Part shown: positions 34,110-42,495 of the stretch, one piece after another
Layout: each line of letters opens with the position of its first letter
How positions within the stretch are numbered: position 1 is the first letter of the stretch
Assembly: GCF_001693815.1 (NCBI RefSeq)
Contig: NZ_MBQD01000025.1
Location: 124,001-188,000, forward strand
Origin: Tessaracoccus lapidicaptus
Lineage (GTDB): Bacteria > Actinomycetota > Actinomycetes > Propionibacteriales > Propionibacteriaceae
Direction of reading: 5' to 3'
Length of the DNA stretch: 64,000 nt
Made by a program: the position numbers and the translations under genes
Notes under the pieces: model-generated
Seen by the model: only the letters and a program-made list of their open reading frames with translations
Database searches by the model: none
Told to the model about the DNA's origin: nothing

Positions 34110-34861
34110 CGCGGGGGCGGTGCGGGGCTGGCGGGGCCCGCCTGCCGCTCCCGACGACGGTCGCGGAGGTCGGCGCGCACCAGCACCACCATGCCGATGA
34201 CGCCGATGGCCGTGAACGCGAACCACTGGAGGGCGTAGCTGAGGTGCGGGCCCTCGTCCAGGGCGGGCGCGCCGAGCGGCCGGAGGTCGGGGGACTCGGC
34301 AGGCGTCGACTCCAGCAGGGCGACGTACCCGTTGACGAGGTCCTCGCCGAGCGCGCGGCCCAGGGCGTCGGAGTTGAGCAGACGGATCTGGTTCTCATGC
34401 GGCGTCATGGCGCCCTCGTCGCCGCGGTCGTTGCGCCGCACGAAGCCGGTGACGGTGACCTCTCCCTCCGGCGGCTCAGGCAGGACGCCGTCGGGGTGAC
34501 CGGGTTGCCGGGGGAGGAAGCCTCGGTTGACTAGCAGCAGGTCGTCCCGGTCGGTCCGCAGGACCGCGACGGCCTCGCTGCCGTAGGCGCCGTCGAGGGA
34601 CCGGTAGCGGACCTGGAACCAGTCCCCGGTGTAGGTGCCTGTGGCGGTGACGCGGTACCACTGGTCGTCGTCGTCGATCGTGCCCGTCATCACCTCGTGG
34701 TAGGGCGCGACGGGGAGGGCGCGGTGCGCTTCCACGATCGCGTTCGAGTCACGCCGCTCGTCGAGGCGGCGGAGCTGCCACTGGCCGAGCAGGATGAAGG
34801 TCGTGGCGAGGACCGCGGCGAAGACACCCATCGCGATCCACCGCTTCACCTGACGGCTCAC
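34106..34861 (-). CDS. SURF1-family cytochrome oxidase assembly protein
   Basis: A 251-residue membrane protein with one helix near the N-terminus (about 8-26) and one near the C-terminus, the SURF1 plan. Conserved elements are LGQWQLRRLDER, WYRVTATGTY, LLVNRGFLPR and the terminal YALQWFAFT. It helps insert heme A into the aa3-type oxidase, linking it to ctaA and ctaB in this window. The GTG start at 34861 overlaps the DUF3099 stop by 4 nt. Confidence 0.93.
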   Translation of the reverse strand: MSRQVKRWIAMGVFAAVLATTFILLGQWQLRRLDERRDSNAIVEAHRALPVAPYHEVMTGTIDDDDQWYRVTATGTYTGDWFQVRYRSLDGAYGSEAVAVLRTDRDDLLLVNRGFLPRQPGHPDGVLPEPPEGEVTVTGFVRRNDRGDEGAMTPHENQIRLLNSDALGRALGEDLVNGYVALLESTPAESPDLRPLGAPALDEGPHLSYALQWFAFTAIGVIGMVVLVRADLRDRRRERQAGPASPAPPPR

Positions 34862-35169
34862 TCGCCCTCCTCGACGCTGCCGGGGACGATCTGGCCGCCG
34901 CTGATGGCCGGCCGGGCGGGCTCGTCGGGGCGCACCGGAGGTGGCGGCCGGTGGTCGGCGTTGTTGGCGAACAGGACGGCGAACGCCGGCAGCAGCGCCG
35001 CGGCGGCCAGGGCCGCGATCTTCCACCAGCCGGGCACGACCAGGAAGGCCAGGAAGCACGCCGTGCGGACGCCCATGGTGATCAGGTACCGGCGCTGGCG
35101 CTCCTCCAGGTCCAGTGTCCGGCTGCGGCCGGCGCTGGTGATGAGCGTCGCGTCCGTCGCCTTGGCCAT
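34858..35169 (-). CDS. DUF3099 small membrane protein
   Basis: A 103-residue protein with two hydrophobic helices preceded by the DUF3099 signature ITSAGRSRTLDLEERQRRYL and MGVRTACFLAF. The family is actinobacterial and of unknown function. The ATG at 35169 is supported by TATGCT ending 7 nt upstream; an ATG four codons earlier overlaps that box. It heads a three-gene operon with SURF1 and the RlmA-like gene, each pair overlapping by 4 nt. It diverges from fabG. Confidence 0.88.
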   Translation of the reverse strand: MAKATDATLITSAGRSRTLDLEERQRRYLITMGVRTACFLAFLVVPGWWKIAALAAAALLPAFAVLFANNADHRPPPPVRPDEPARPAISGGQIVPGSVEEGE

Positions 35170-35176
35170 GCGTTCC

Positions 35177-35182
35177 AGCATA
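35177..35182 (-). promoter_or_regulatory. -10 box of the DUF3099 operon, leaderless
   Basis: TATGCT on the minus strand ends 7 nt before the ATG at 35169. Confidence 0.4.
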
Positions 35183-35225
35183 GTCCGGCGCCCAGCGGGC
35201 GGGCCGTCACCGCGGGCCCATGCGG

Positions 35226-35231
35226 TAGGTT
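35226..35231 (+). promoter_or_regulatory. -10 box of the fabG-fabI operon, leaderless
   Basis: TAGGTT ends 6 nt before the GTG at 35238, with no Shine-Dalgarno sequence. Confidence 0.5.
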
Positions 35232-35237
35232 GCTCCC

Positions 35238-35948
35238 GTGGCTGAATCAAGAGTCGTCCTCGTCACCGGGGGCTCCAAGGGCATCGGGCGCGCGATGGCC
35301 GAGACGTTCCGCGACGCGGGCTACCGCGTGGCGGCGACGTACCGCTCCGGCGGCGTCCCCGACGGCGTCCTCGGCGTCACCTGCGACATCACCGACCAGG
35401 GCCAGGTCGACCAGGCCTTCTCGACCATCGAGGCCGAGCTCGGCCCGGTGGAGATCCTGGTCGCGAACGCGGGCGTCACCCGCGACACGCTGCTCATGCG
35501 GATGTCGGACGAGGACTGGGACACCGTCATCGACACCAACCTCACCGGCACGTTCCGTGTGGTGCGCCGGGCGACCCGCCCGATGATGCGCAACCGCTTC
35601 GGCCGCGTCATCCTCATCTCGTCGGTCGTCGGGCTCCTCGGCTCTCCCGGGCAGATCAACTACGCCGCTTCGAAGTCCGCGCTGGTGGGCATGGCCCGCA
35701 GCCTGGCGCGCGAACTCGGCAGCCGCAACGTGACCGCCAACGTGGTCGCCCCGGGCTTCATCGAGACGGACATGACCGCCGTCCTGCCCGAGGAGACCAT
35801 CGCCGGCTACAAGTCGCGCATCCCCACGGGCCGCCTCGGCACCGTCGACGACGTCGCCCACGCGGCACTCTTCCTCGCCGGCGAACACGCCGGCTACATC
35901 ACCGGCGCCGTCGTCCCCGTCGACGGCGGCCTCGGCATGGGTCACTAG
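35238..35948 (+). CDS. fabG: 3-oxoacyl-ACP reductase (FabG/MabA)
   Basis: FabG reduces 3-oxoacyl-ACP to 3-hydroxyacyl-ACP with NADPH in fatty acid elongation. The 236-residue SDR protein has the cofactor loop TGGSKGIG (10-17), NAG, and the catalytic triad S128/S129, Y142 and K146 (YAASK). fabI follows after 13 nt with a Shine-Dalgarno sequence, giving a pair laid out like mycobacterial mabA-inhA. The start is a leaderless GTG. Confidence 0.93.
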   Translation: MAESRVVLVTGGSKGIGRAMAETFRDAGYRVAATYRSGGVPDGVLGVTCDITDQGQVDQAFSTIEAELGPVEILVANAGVTRDTLLMRMSDEDWDTVIDTNLTGTFRVVRRATRPMMRNRFGRVILISSVVGLLGSPGQINYAASKSALVGMARSLARELGSRNVTANVVAPGFIETDMTAVLPEETIAGYKSRIPTGRLGTVDDVAHAALFLAGEHAGYITGAVVPVDGGLGMGH

Positions 35949-35961
35949 AAAGGACGCCGCG

Positions 35962-36735
35962 ATGGGTCTCCTCGAAGGCAAGAACATCCTGGTCACCGGC
36001 GTGACCATGCGCACCTCGATCGCGTACGCGGTGTGCGACATCGCGCAGCGGGAGGGCGCCACCGTCGTGGTGTCCGCCGCCGGCCGAGCCATCGCCCCCG
36101 CGCAGCGGGCGATCGCCAACCTCGACCCGGTGCCGGCGCTCATCGAGCTCGACGTCACCAACCCGGATCACCTGGCGGCGCTCCCGGAGACGCTCAGCGA
36201 GCACTTCGACGACGGCCTCGACGGCATCGTCCACTCGATCGCCTACGCCGACCCGGAGAAGGCGCTCGGCGGCGCGTTCCTCACCACCGAGTGGGAAACC
36301 GTCGCGAACGCCCTGCATATCTCGGCCTACTCGCTGCAGTCGCTCACCATGGCCGCCAAGCCGATCCTCAACCGCGGGGCCGGGGTCGTCGGGCTGACGT
36401 TCGACGCCCGGGTCAGCTGGCCGACCTACGACTGGATGGGCGTGGCGAAGGCGGCGCTGGAGTCGACGTCGCGGTACCTCGCCCGCTACCTCGGTCCGGA
36501 CGGCATCCGCGTCAACCTCGTCGCGGCCGGGCCCCTCGACACGGTGGCCAAGAAGGCCATCCCCGGCGCGTCGTCGTTCAACGACATCTGGGGCCAGCGC
36601 GCCCCGCTGTCGTGGGACACGAGCGACGCCGTCCCGTCGGCCAAGGCCGTCGTGGCGCTGCTGAGCGACTGGTTCCCCTCCACCACGGGCGAGATGGTCC
36701 ACGTCGACGGCGGGCTGCACTCGACCGGCGCCTGA
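35962..36735 (+). CDS. fabI: NADH-dependent enoyl-ACP reductase, InhA-like FabI
   Basis: FabI reduces the trans-2 double bond of enoyl-ACP, the last step of each elongation round. The 257-residue protein has a FabI-type nucleotide loop (VTGVTMRTSIAYAV), HSIAYA (91-96, the place of InhA Ser94) and the catalytic Y156 and K163 in YDWMGVAK. Its C-terminal half, including NLVAAGPL and ALLSDWFPSTTG, looks closer to mycobacterial InhA than to E. coli FabI. The ATG has GAAAGGA upstream and follows fabG by 13 nt. Confidence 0.93.
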   Translation: MGLLEGKNILVTGVTMRTSIAYAVCDIAQREGATVVVSAAGRAIAPAQRAIANLDPVPALIELDVTNPDHLAALPETLSEHFDDGLDGIVHSIAYADPEKALGGAFLTTEWETVANALHISAYSLQSLTMAAKPILNRGAGVVGLTFDARVSWPTYDWMGVAKAALESTSRYLARYLGPDGIRVNLVAAGPLDTVAKKAIPGASSFNDIWGQRAPLSWDTSDAVPSAKAVVALLSDWFPSTTGEMVHVDGGLHSTGA

Positions 36736-36786
36736 CAACCGGCCGGGCTTCCGGCACGCCGATCCTCGGGCACCCGGCGGGTCGGG

Positions 36787-36792
36787 TAGGTT
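36787..36792 (+). promoter_or_regulatory. -10 box of the ABC ATPase-NfeD-SPFH operon, leaderless
   Basis: TAGGTT ends 7 nt before the ATG at 36800, with no Shine-Dalgarno sequence. Confidence 0.5.
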
Positions 36793-36799
36793 GGTGGGC

Positions 36800-37585
36800 A
36801 TGGCAGCGGTGGCGGAACTGGCGGGCGTGACGGTCCAGCGTGGTGGGTCCACGCTGTTGGACAACCTCAGCCTGGTGGTCGGTGAGCAGGACCGCTGGGT
36901 CGTCATCGGGCCGAACGGCGCGGGGAAGACCACGCTGCTGCAGCTGCTCGCCGCACAGCTGTATCCCACCGACGGCATCGTGGGACTCCTCGGCGAGGTG
37001 GTCGGCACCGTCGACGTCTTCGAGCTGCGGCCCCGGATCGGGCTCACCTCCTCGGCGCTGGCCGAGCGCATCCCGGACGCGGAGAAGGTCCGCGACGTCG
37101 TGCTGTCCGCCGCCTACGCCGTCGTCGGACGCTGGCGCGAGGAGTACGACGGCTACGACCTCGACCGCGCGGACCAGCTCCTCGGCTCGATGCGCATGGG
37201 CGGCTTCGCCGAACGCACGTTCGGCACCCTCAGCGAGGGGGAGCGCAAGCGCGTCCAGATCGCCCGGGCGCTGATGACCGACCCCGAGCTGCTGCTCCTC
37301 GACGAGCCCGCGGGCGGCCTGGACCTGGCCGGTCGGGAGGCCCTCGTCGACACGCTCTCCGAGCTGTGCCTGGACGAGGACTCGCCCGCGACGATCCTGG
37401 TGACCCATCACGTCGAGGAGATCCCGCTCGGCATCACGCACTGCCTGCTGCTCAGCGGCGGCCGGATCGTGGCCGCCGGGCCGATCGCCGAGACCCTCAC
37501 GGATGAGAACCTCAGCGCCACCTTCGACCTGCCCCTGACCGTCACCACCGACGGCGGGCGGTGGAACGCCAGGAGCCGACGGTGA
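36800..37585 (+). CDS. ABC-type ATP-binding protein without a permease
   Basis: A 261-residue ATPase with Walker A GPNGAGKT, a variant signature LSEGERKRVQI, Walker B LLLLDEPAGGLD and the switch His in LVTHHVEE. It resembles the ModF/YlmA-like soluble ABC proteins more than a transporter subunit, and no permease gene is adjacent. Its stop overlaps the NfeD-like gene's start by 4 nt, placing it in an operon with a membrane-scaffold pair. Its role is unknown. Confidence 0.88.
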   Translation: MAAVAELAGVTVQRGGSTLLDNLSLVVGEQDRWVVIGPNGAGKTTLLQLLAAQLYPTDGIVGLLGEVVGTVDVFELRPRIGLTSSALAERIPDAEKVRDVVLSAAYAVVGRWREEYDGYDLDRADQLLGSMRMGGFAERTFGTLSEGERKRVQIARALMTDPELLLLDEPAGGLDLAGREALVDTLSELCLDEDSPATILVTHHVEEIPLGITHCLLLSGGRIVAAGPIAETLTDENLSATFDLPLTVTTDGGRWNARSRR

Positions 37586-38058
37586 ACGAGCTGCTCGACT
37601 GGATCCAGGCCAACCTGTGGGCGGGCTGGGGGATCCTCGCGGCGCTGCTGGCCGCGGCCGAGCTGCTCACGATGGACCTGACGCTGCTGATGCTGGCGGC
37701 CGGCGCGGCCGCCGGGGGCGCCACCGCCCTGATCTTCCCGGGACTGGTGTGGCTGCAGATCGTCGTCGCGCTCGTCACCGCGGTCCTCACGCTGTTCCTC
37801 CTGCGCCCCACGCTCCTCGACCGCGTCCGGCGTGCCCCGGGCTACCGCTCGTCGCTCGACACCCTCGTGGGGGCCTCGGGCCACGCGACGGCGGCGATCA
37901 CGCGCACGGCCGGGGAGGTCAAGGTCTCCGGGCAGGTGTGGGAGGCCCGCTCGTTCGATCCCAGCGTCACCATCGACGCCGGTGAGGAGGTCGAGGTCTT
38001 CGGCCTCGACGGCATCACCCTCATCGTCTATCCCACCCGTCGACAGCTCGGCAGCTAA
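37582..38058 (+). CDS. NfeD-like membrane protein
   Basis: A 158-residue protein with three or four N-terminal helices (about 10-75) and a C-terminal OB-fold domain (about 90-155) ending in the typical EEVEVFGLDGITLIV. NfeD proteins pair with SPFH proteins in membrane microdomains; the partner follows 10 nt on. The GTG at 37582 has AGGAG 6 nt upstream and overlaps the ATPase stop. Confidence 0.9.
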   Translation: MNELLDWIQANLWAGWGILAALLAAAELLTMDLTLLMLAAGAAAGGATALIFPGLVWLQIVVALVTAVLTLFLLRPTLLDRVRRAPGYRSSLDTLVGASGHATAAITRTAGEVKVSGQVWEARSFDPSVTIDAGEEVEVFGLDGITLIVYPTRRQLGS

Positions 38059-38068
38059 GGAGCCCGCC

Positions 38069-39235
38069 ATGCCCGACATCACATTCTGGGTCCTCATCGC
38101 GCTGGTCATCCTCATCGTGATGATCCTCGCCGCGACGCTGAAGATCATCCGCCAGCAGCAGGTGGCGCTCGTCGAGCGCCTCGGCAAGTTCCGCAAGGCG
38201 CTCGAGCCCGGCCCCCACCTCGTCGTCCCCTTCTTCGACCAGGTGCGCTACACGCTCGACATGCGCGAGCAGGTGGTGCCGTTCCCACCCCAGGGGGTCA
38301 TCACCGAGGACAACCTCATGGTGAGCATCGACTCGGTCATCTACTTCCAGATCGTGGACCCGGTGCGCGCCGCCTACGAAGCGCAGAACTACCGGGCGGC
38401 CATCGAGCAGCTGACCATGACCACCCTGCGCAACATCATCGGCGGCATGGACCTCGAGGCCGCGCTCACGTCGCGCGAGGAGATCAACCAGCGGCTCCGC
38501 GCGGTCCTCGACGAGGCCACCGGCAAGTGGGGCATCAAGGTCAACCGGGTCGAGCTGCGGGCCATCGAGCCGCCGCCCACCATTCGCGACGCCATGGAGA
38601 AGGGCGCGCGCGCCGAGCGCGAGAAGCGGGCACAGATCCTGCTGGCCGAGGGCCAGCGGCAGTCGCAGATCCTGTCCGCCGGCGGCGACCGCGAGGCCGC
38701 GATCCTGCGGGCCCAAGGCGACCGCGAGGCCCAGGTGCTGCGCGCCCAGGCCGAGCGGCAGGCGGCCATGCTCCGGGCGGAGGGCGAGGCGCAGGCCATC
38801 ACCAGCGTGTTCGAGGCCATCCACGCGGGGCAGCCGGATCAGGCGTTGCTCGCCTACCAGTACATGCAGATGCTGCCGAAACTCGCCAACGGTGACGCCA
38901 ACAAGATGTGGATCGTGCCCAGCGAGCTCAACGACGCGCTGAAGGGCCTGGGCCAGATCGCCGGTGGCGAGGCGGAGGACGTGCGGGAGTACGTGTCGAA
39001 GGCCACCACCCAGTTCCAGCGCCCCGAGAAGGTCGACGTGCACGCGGAGATCGAGGAGCAGGCGCAGAAGGACAAGAAGCGCTCCGACGCGACGGTGGAG
39101 AAGGCCATCGCCCACGCCCAGGCACTCGAGCAGACCAAGCTCGCCAGGCGCCAGACCGTGGGCCGGCCGGCGCTGCAGCAGGCGCCCGAGGCTGAGCCCG
39201 TCCCGCAGGAGACGCCGCCGGGCGACTCGCAGTAG
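38069..39235 (+). CDS. SPFH/band 7 (stomatin-like) membrane scaffold protein
   Basis: A 388-residue protein with one N-terminal helix (about 5-25), an SPFH domain (about 30-200) and a long coiled coil (about 190-270) made of Ala/Glu/Arg/Gln repeats such as REAQVLRAQAERQAAMLRAE. The Lys/Gln/Pro-rich tail looks disordered. Stomatin-like proteins oligomerise into membrane microdomain scaffolds and often pair with NfeD, as here. The ATG has AAGGAG upstream. A hairpin terminator follows the stop. Confidence 0.93.
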   Translation: MPDITFWVLIALVILIVMILAATLKIIRQQQVALVERLGKFRKALEPGPHLVVPFFDQVRYTLDMREQVVPFPPQGVITEDNLMVSIDSVIYFQIVDPVRAAYEAQNYRAAIEQLTMTTLRNIIGGMDLEAALTSREEINQRLRAVLDEATGKWGIKVNRVELRAIEPPPTIRDAMEKGARAEREKRAQILLAEGQRQSQILSAGGDREAAILRAQGDREAQVLRAQAERQAAMLRAEGEAQAITSVFEAIHAGQPDQALLAYQYMQMLPKLANGDANKMWIVPSELNDALKGLGQIAGGEAEDVREYVSKATTQFQRPEKVDVHAEIEEQAQKDKKRSDATVEKAIAHAQALEQTKLARRQTVGRPALQQAPEAEPVPQETPPGDSQ

Positions 39236-39238
39236 AGG

Positions 39239-39263
39239 CGCTGGGCGCCTCCCGCGCCCAGCG
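39239..39263. terminator. bidirectional hairpin terminator
   Basis: CGCTGGGCGC (39239-39248) and GCGCCCAGCG (39254-39263) form a perfect 10-bp stem with a five-base loop, lying between the convergent SPFH gene and the pentapeptide pseudogene. Confidence 0.7.
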
Positions 39264-39271
39264 GGCGCCAC

Positions 39272-39732
39272 TCAGCCGAGATCGATGCCGAACTGGTGCA
39301 GCAGCGCCAGTGCGGCGTCGTCGGGCGTCAGGCGCAGCCCCTTCGTGCGGCAGGTCGCCAGGTCGATGCGGTAGCCGTAGCTGCCCTTGAGGTTCGCGTC
39401 GCGCAGGTCGGCGTCGGCGAAGCGCGCCCGCGTGAGGTCGCAGTCGGTGAAGCGGCTGCGCGTCAGCGTGACGTCGCTGAAGTCCACGTCGACCAGGGAG
39501 CAGCGTTCGAACACCCAGCGGTCAGCGGTGGCCTGCTGAAAGCTGCCCAGGTCGAGCTTGCACTCCGAGAAGTACGGCTGCCCCAACCCGGAGGTCCTCA
39601 GCCTGCGCCAGGCCACACCCACCAGGTGCAGTCGTCGAACTCCATCGCCTTGAGTGCGGTCGAGCCCAGCACACCCGTGAGGGTCTCGCCGACGAAGACC
39701 TCGTCGCCCCCCAGATCCGCGAGATTACGCAC
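39272..39732 (-). pseudogene. pentapeptide-repeat protein, frameshifted
   Basis: Two adjoining frames together make one pentapeptide-repeat protein. The 5' part begins at the GTG at 39732, 8 nt before GGGAGG's end and overlapping the symporter stop. It reads VRNLADLGGDEVFVGETLTG to MEFDDCTWW and then hits a stop at 39598. The rest continues in another frame from about 39622 (AWRRLRTSGLGQPYFSECKL) through repeats such as CDLTRARFADADLRDANLKG. The seam lies in the G/T-rich stretch near 39615-39625. One inserted base (or two removed) would restore the frame. It may be a sequencing error, a true mutation or programmed slippage. Confidence 0.7.
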
Positions 39733-40690
39733 GCTCGCGCCCCTCCCTGCCCAGGCGGTTCGCGAGGACAGAACTGGCGAGTAGTTGGGCCTGGTGGAAC
39801 AACATGAGCGGGATCACCAGGACGCCGACCGTGGCGCCGCCGAAGAGGACGCTCGCCATGGGCACTCCCGTGGCCAACGACTTCTTCGTGCCGCAGAACA
39901 TCAGCGCGATCCGGTCCTCGCGCGGCAGGCCGAGCCGGCCTCCCAGCGTCCACGTGAAGACGAACATGAACGCCAGCAGGCCGAGGGCCAGGGGCACGAG
40001 CAGAGCCAGGTCGAGTGGCTGGAGCTCGCGCCACACGCCGGAGACGCGGAGCTCGGAGAACGCGCCGTAGACGATGAGCATGATGACCGCCTGGTCGAGG
40101 AACTTGAGCCTCGCGCGGTGGCGGGCCATGAACCCGGCGGTGGCGAACCTCGACAGCTGGCCGAGGACGAACGGGAGCAACAGCTGCACCACCACGCCCC
40201 ACACCTGCTCGAACCCGATGGATCCGCCGCTGGCGGTGGGGATGAACAGCATCGCCAACAGCGGCGTGAGTCCCACGCCGAGGATGTTCGACGCCGTCGC
40301 CGACACCATGGCTGCGGGCACGTTGCCGCCGGCGAGCGACGTGAAGGTGATCGACGACTGGACGGTCGAGGGCACGAGGCACAGGAAGATCAGGCCGGCC
40401 CGGATCGGGGCGCTCAGCACGCCGTCGGGCAGGAACAGGAGCGGGGTGGCGAGCAGGGGGAACACGACGAACGTCGTCGCCAGGATCGCTACATGCAGCT
40501 TCCAGTTCCTCAGGCCCGCGAGCGTCTCGGCCGCCGACAGCCGCGCCCCGTAGCCGAAGAACAGCACGAACACGCCCACCCGGGTCACCAGGTCCAGGAC
40601 CTCGGCGGCGGATCCGCTGACGGGCAGCAGCAGCCCCAGCGCCAGCGTGCTCAGGATGATGACCAGCATCGGGTCGATCCGCAGCTTCAC
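39725..40690 (-). CDS. bile acid:sodium symporter-family (SBF-like) transporter
   Basis: A 321-residue membrane protein with about ten helices, of the SBF-like (PF13593-type) group. Characteristic segments are FLCLVPSTVQSSITFTSLAGGN and FCGTKKSLATGVP. The likely substrate is an organic anion taken up with sodium, but it is not known. The GTG at 40690 is immediately after the stop of the PabBC gene, with GGAGGAG 7 nt upstream, so the two are co-translated. The downstream pentapeptide pseudogene overlaps its stop. Confidence 0.9.
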   Translation of the reverse strand: MKLRIDPMLVIILSTLALGLLLPVSGSAAEVLDLVTRVGVFVLFFGYGARLSAAETLAGLRNWKLHVAILATTFVVFPLLATPLLFLPDGVLSAPIRAGLIFLCLVPSTVQSSITFTSLAGGNVPAAMVSATASNILGVGLTPLLAMLFIPTASGGSIGFEQVWGVVVQLLLPFVLGQLSRFATAGFMARHRARLKFLDQAVIMLIVYGAFSELRVSGVWRELQPLDLALLVPLALGLLAFMFVFTWTLGGRLGLPREDRIALMFCGTKKSLATGVPMASVLFGGATVGVLVIPLMLFHQAQLLASSVLANRLGREGRERA

Positions 40691-42412
40691 TTAACTCTCC
40701 TCCAGTCGGGCGGGCAGGACGCCGCGGACGGCGTTGGTGACGACGAGGGTGTCCGCGCGGCGGAGTTCGTCGACGGTGAGGCGACGCTCCTCGATGCGGC
40801 CCGCGCCGATCAGCTCCGGGCGGGCGAGGATCTCGGCGCGCTGTACGCCGTCGAGGATGCCGAGGTCCAGCGGCGGGGTGACCCAGCGCCCGTCCACGAG
40901 TGCGACGACCGACGTCCGCCCGCCCTCCAGGACGTACCCGTCGGCGTCGTACCCGATCGTGTCGAAAGCTCCGGCGTCCTCCGCCGCGCGGACGGCGTCG
41001 TCGTACAGCTGACGCGCCGACGTCTTGTGGCGCGCCAGCGCGCCCGGGCGCCACGGGGCCGGGGCCAACCGGGCCGTGACCTCGCCGGCCAGCGGCGCCA
41101 GTGGGCTGCGGGTGACCCTGGCCGTGCCGTCGGGGGCGACGTCGATGCCCACCCGCCAGCTGCCGGCCCGCGGGGTCTCCGCGACCGCCCTGGCGACGGC
41201 GTCTCCTGGGTCCCCGAAGCCGAGCGCGCGCGCGGAGGCCGCGAGCCGGGACCGGTGCCGTGCCGCGAGGGGCGCCGCGCCGTCGACGACCCGCATCGCC
41301 TCGCGGAGGTGGACCGTCGGTCCGGCGTCGGTGGCGAACCGGGCCTTGGCGCGGCACTCGGCCCACTCGGCCGCCGCGGTGCTGTCGGTGACGATGCCCG
41401 AGCCCACGCCCAGCGTCGCGGTGCCGGCGGCGTCGATCTCGAGCGTCCGGATGACCACGGAGAGGTCCATGCGCCAGCCCAGCGGATCATCGGCAGGCTC
41501 GATGGTGCCGAGCGCGCCCGTGTACAGCCCGCGCGTGGTGGGCTCGGCGGCGCGGATGAGCCGCATGCTGGCCAGCTTCGGCGCCCCGGTGATCGAGCCG
41601 CACGGGAACAGGGAGGACAGCAGCAGCGCCGGGGTGGTGCCCGGAGCGAGGTCGCCGTGGACGGTGCTGGTCATCTGCCAAAGGCTCCCGACGCGCTCCA
41701 CCTGGAACAACCGGTCGACCGCGACCGTCCCGGGCACGCTCACCCGGCTGAGGTCGTTGCGGATGAGGTCGACGATCATGAGGTTCTCGGCGCGGTTCTT
41801 GGGGTCCGTGCCGAGCAGCGCGGGGTCCGAGTCCGCGTCGGCGGTGCCCTTCATCGGGCTGCTGGTCGCGACGCCGTCCGCGACGTGGAGGAACAGCTCG
41901 GGAGACAGGCTGAGCGTCCACGCGGCCGCCGGTCCGGGGAGGTGCGCGAGGACGCCGAACTCGACGGGTTGGCGCTCGCGGAGCCGCGCGTAGAGCGCGG
42001 CGGGGCTGCCGACGGCACGGCCGGTGACGCGATGGGTGTAGTTGACCTGGTAGCTGGTCCCGGCGGCGATCGCGGCGCGGATCGCCTCGACCTGGGTCGC
42101 GAACTCGGCCTCGGTCACATCCGGCGCGGTGTCGGCCAGCCAGCCGTGGCCGTCTGCCGGGAGCACCTCGCCCAGGTCCACGTCCCGGCGCTCGGCGAAC
42201 CAGTAGAGCGCGCCCGGAGAAGGGCGACGCAGGCCCGTCTCCGCCTCGGCGAGGTCGTAGGGGAGCCAGGCTAGGCAGTGCTCACCCCGGTCCCAGCCGG
42301 CGGCCAGTGCTGCGTCGAGCCCGGAGAGATCGACGCGATCGACCCTGGTCAGCCGCGTGTGGAGGGTCGCGCGGCCCGTGCGGGCGTCGTCGAGCAGCGC
42401 GAAGGGGTCCAT
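40691..42412 (-). CDS. PabB-PabC fusion: aminodeoxychorismate synthase component I and lyase
   Basis: A 573-residue bifunctional enzyme of p-aminobenzoate and folate synthesis. Residues 1 to about 365 are the chorismate-binding domain, with the PabB-type active-site lysine in SSPMKGTADAD, then NLMIVDLIRNDL and GSITGAPK. Residues about 375-573 are a fold-type IV PLP domain like 4-amino-4-deoxychorismate lyase, with a candidate PLP lysine in ARHKTSARQLYD. Such fusions let one protein make PABA from aminodeoxychorismate; the amidotransferase PabA is not in this window. The ATG at 42412 is preferred over a TTG three codons upstream. Confidence 0.9.
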   Translation of the reverse strand: MDPFALLDDARTGRATLHTRLTRVDRVDLSGLDAALAAGWDRGEHCLAWLPYDLAEAETGLRRPSPGALYWFAERRDVDLGEVLPADGHGWLADTAPDVTEAEFATQVEAIRAAIAAGTSYQVNYTHRVTGRAVGSPAALYARLRERQPVEFGVLAHLPGPAAAWTLSLSPELFLHVADGVATSSPMKGTADADSDPALLGTDPKNRAENLMIVDLIRNDLSRVSVPGTVAVDRLFQVERVGSLWQMTSTVHGDLAPGTTPALLLSSLFPCGSITGAPKLASMRLIRAAEPTTRGLYTGALGTIEPADDPLGWRMDLSVVIRTLEIDAAGTATLGVGSGIVTDSTAAAEWAECRAKARFATDAGPTVHLREAMRVVDGAAPLAARHRSRLAASARALGFGDPGDAVARAVAETPRAGSWRVGIDVAPDGTARVTRSPLAPLAGEVTARLAPAPWRPGALARHKTSARQLYDDAVRAAEDAGAFDTIGYDADGYVLEGGRTSVVALVDGRWVTPPLDLGILDGVQRAEILARPELIGAGRIEERRLTVDELRRADTLVVTNAVRGVLPARLEES

Positions 42413-42420
42413 GGCCGACA

Positions 42421-42426
42421 AGGGTA
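42421..42426 (-). promoter_or_regulatory. -10 box of the PabBC operon, leaderless
   Basis: TACCCT on the minus strand ends 8 nt before the ATG at 42412 and overlaps the alternative TTG. Confidence 0.35.
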
Positions 42427-42482
42427 TCGGGCGCGCCCGGCGCAGCGGGCGGTCGGGTGGGGCGCGTAGGGCTGCGGTCTCG

Positions 42483-42488
42483 TACAGT
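42483..42488 (+). promoter_or_regulatory. -10 box of the SpoU methyltransferase gene, leaderless
   Basis: TACAGT ends 7 nt before the ATG at 42496; no Shine-Dalgarno sequence is seen. Confidence 0.45.
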
Positions 42489-42495
42489 GCTGCCC

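Noticed and set aside
39785-42274. Open frame of 829 codons on the plus strand
   Set aside because: It is antisense to the bile-acid symporter and the PabB-PabC fusion, both with intact motifs. It has no start signal or recognisable domain.
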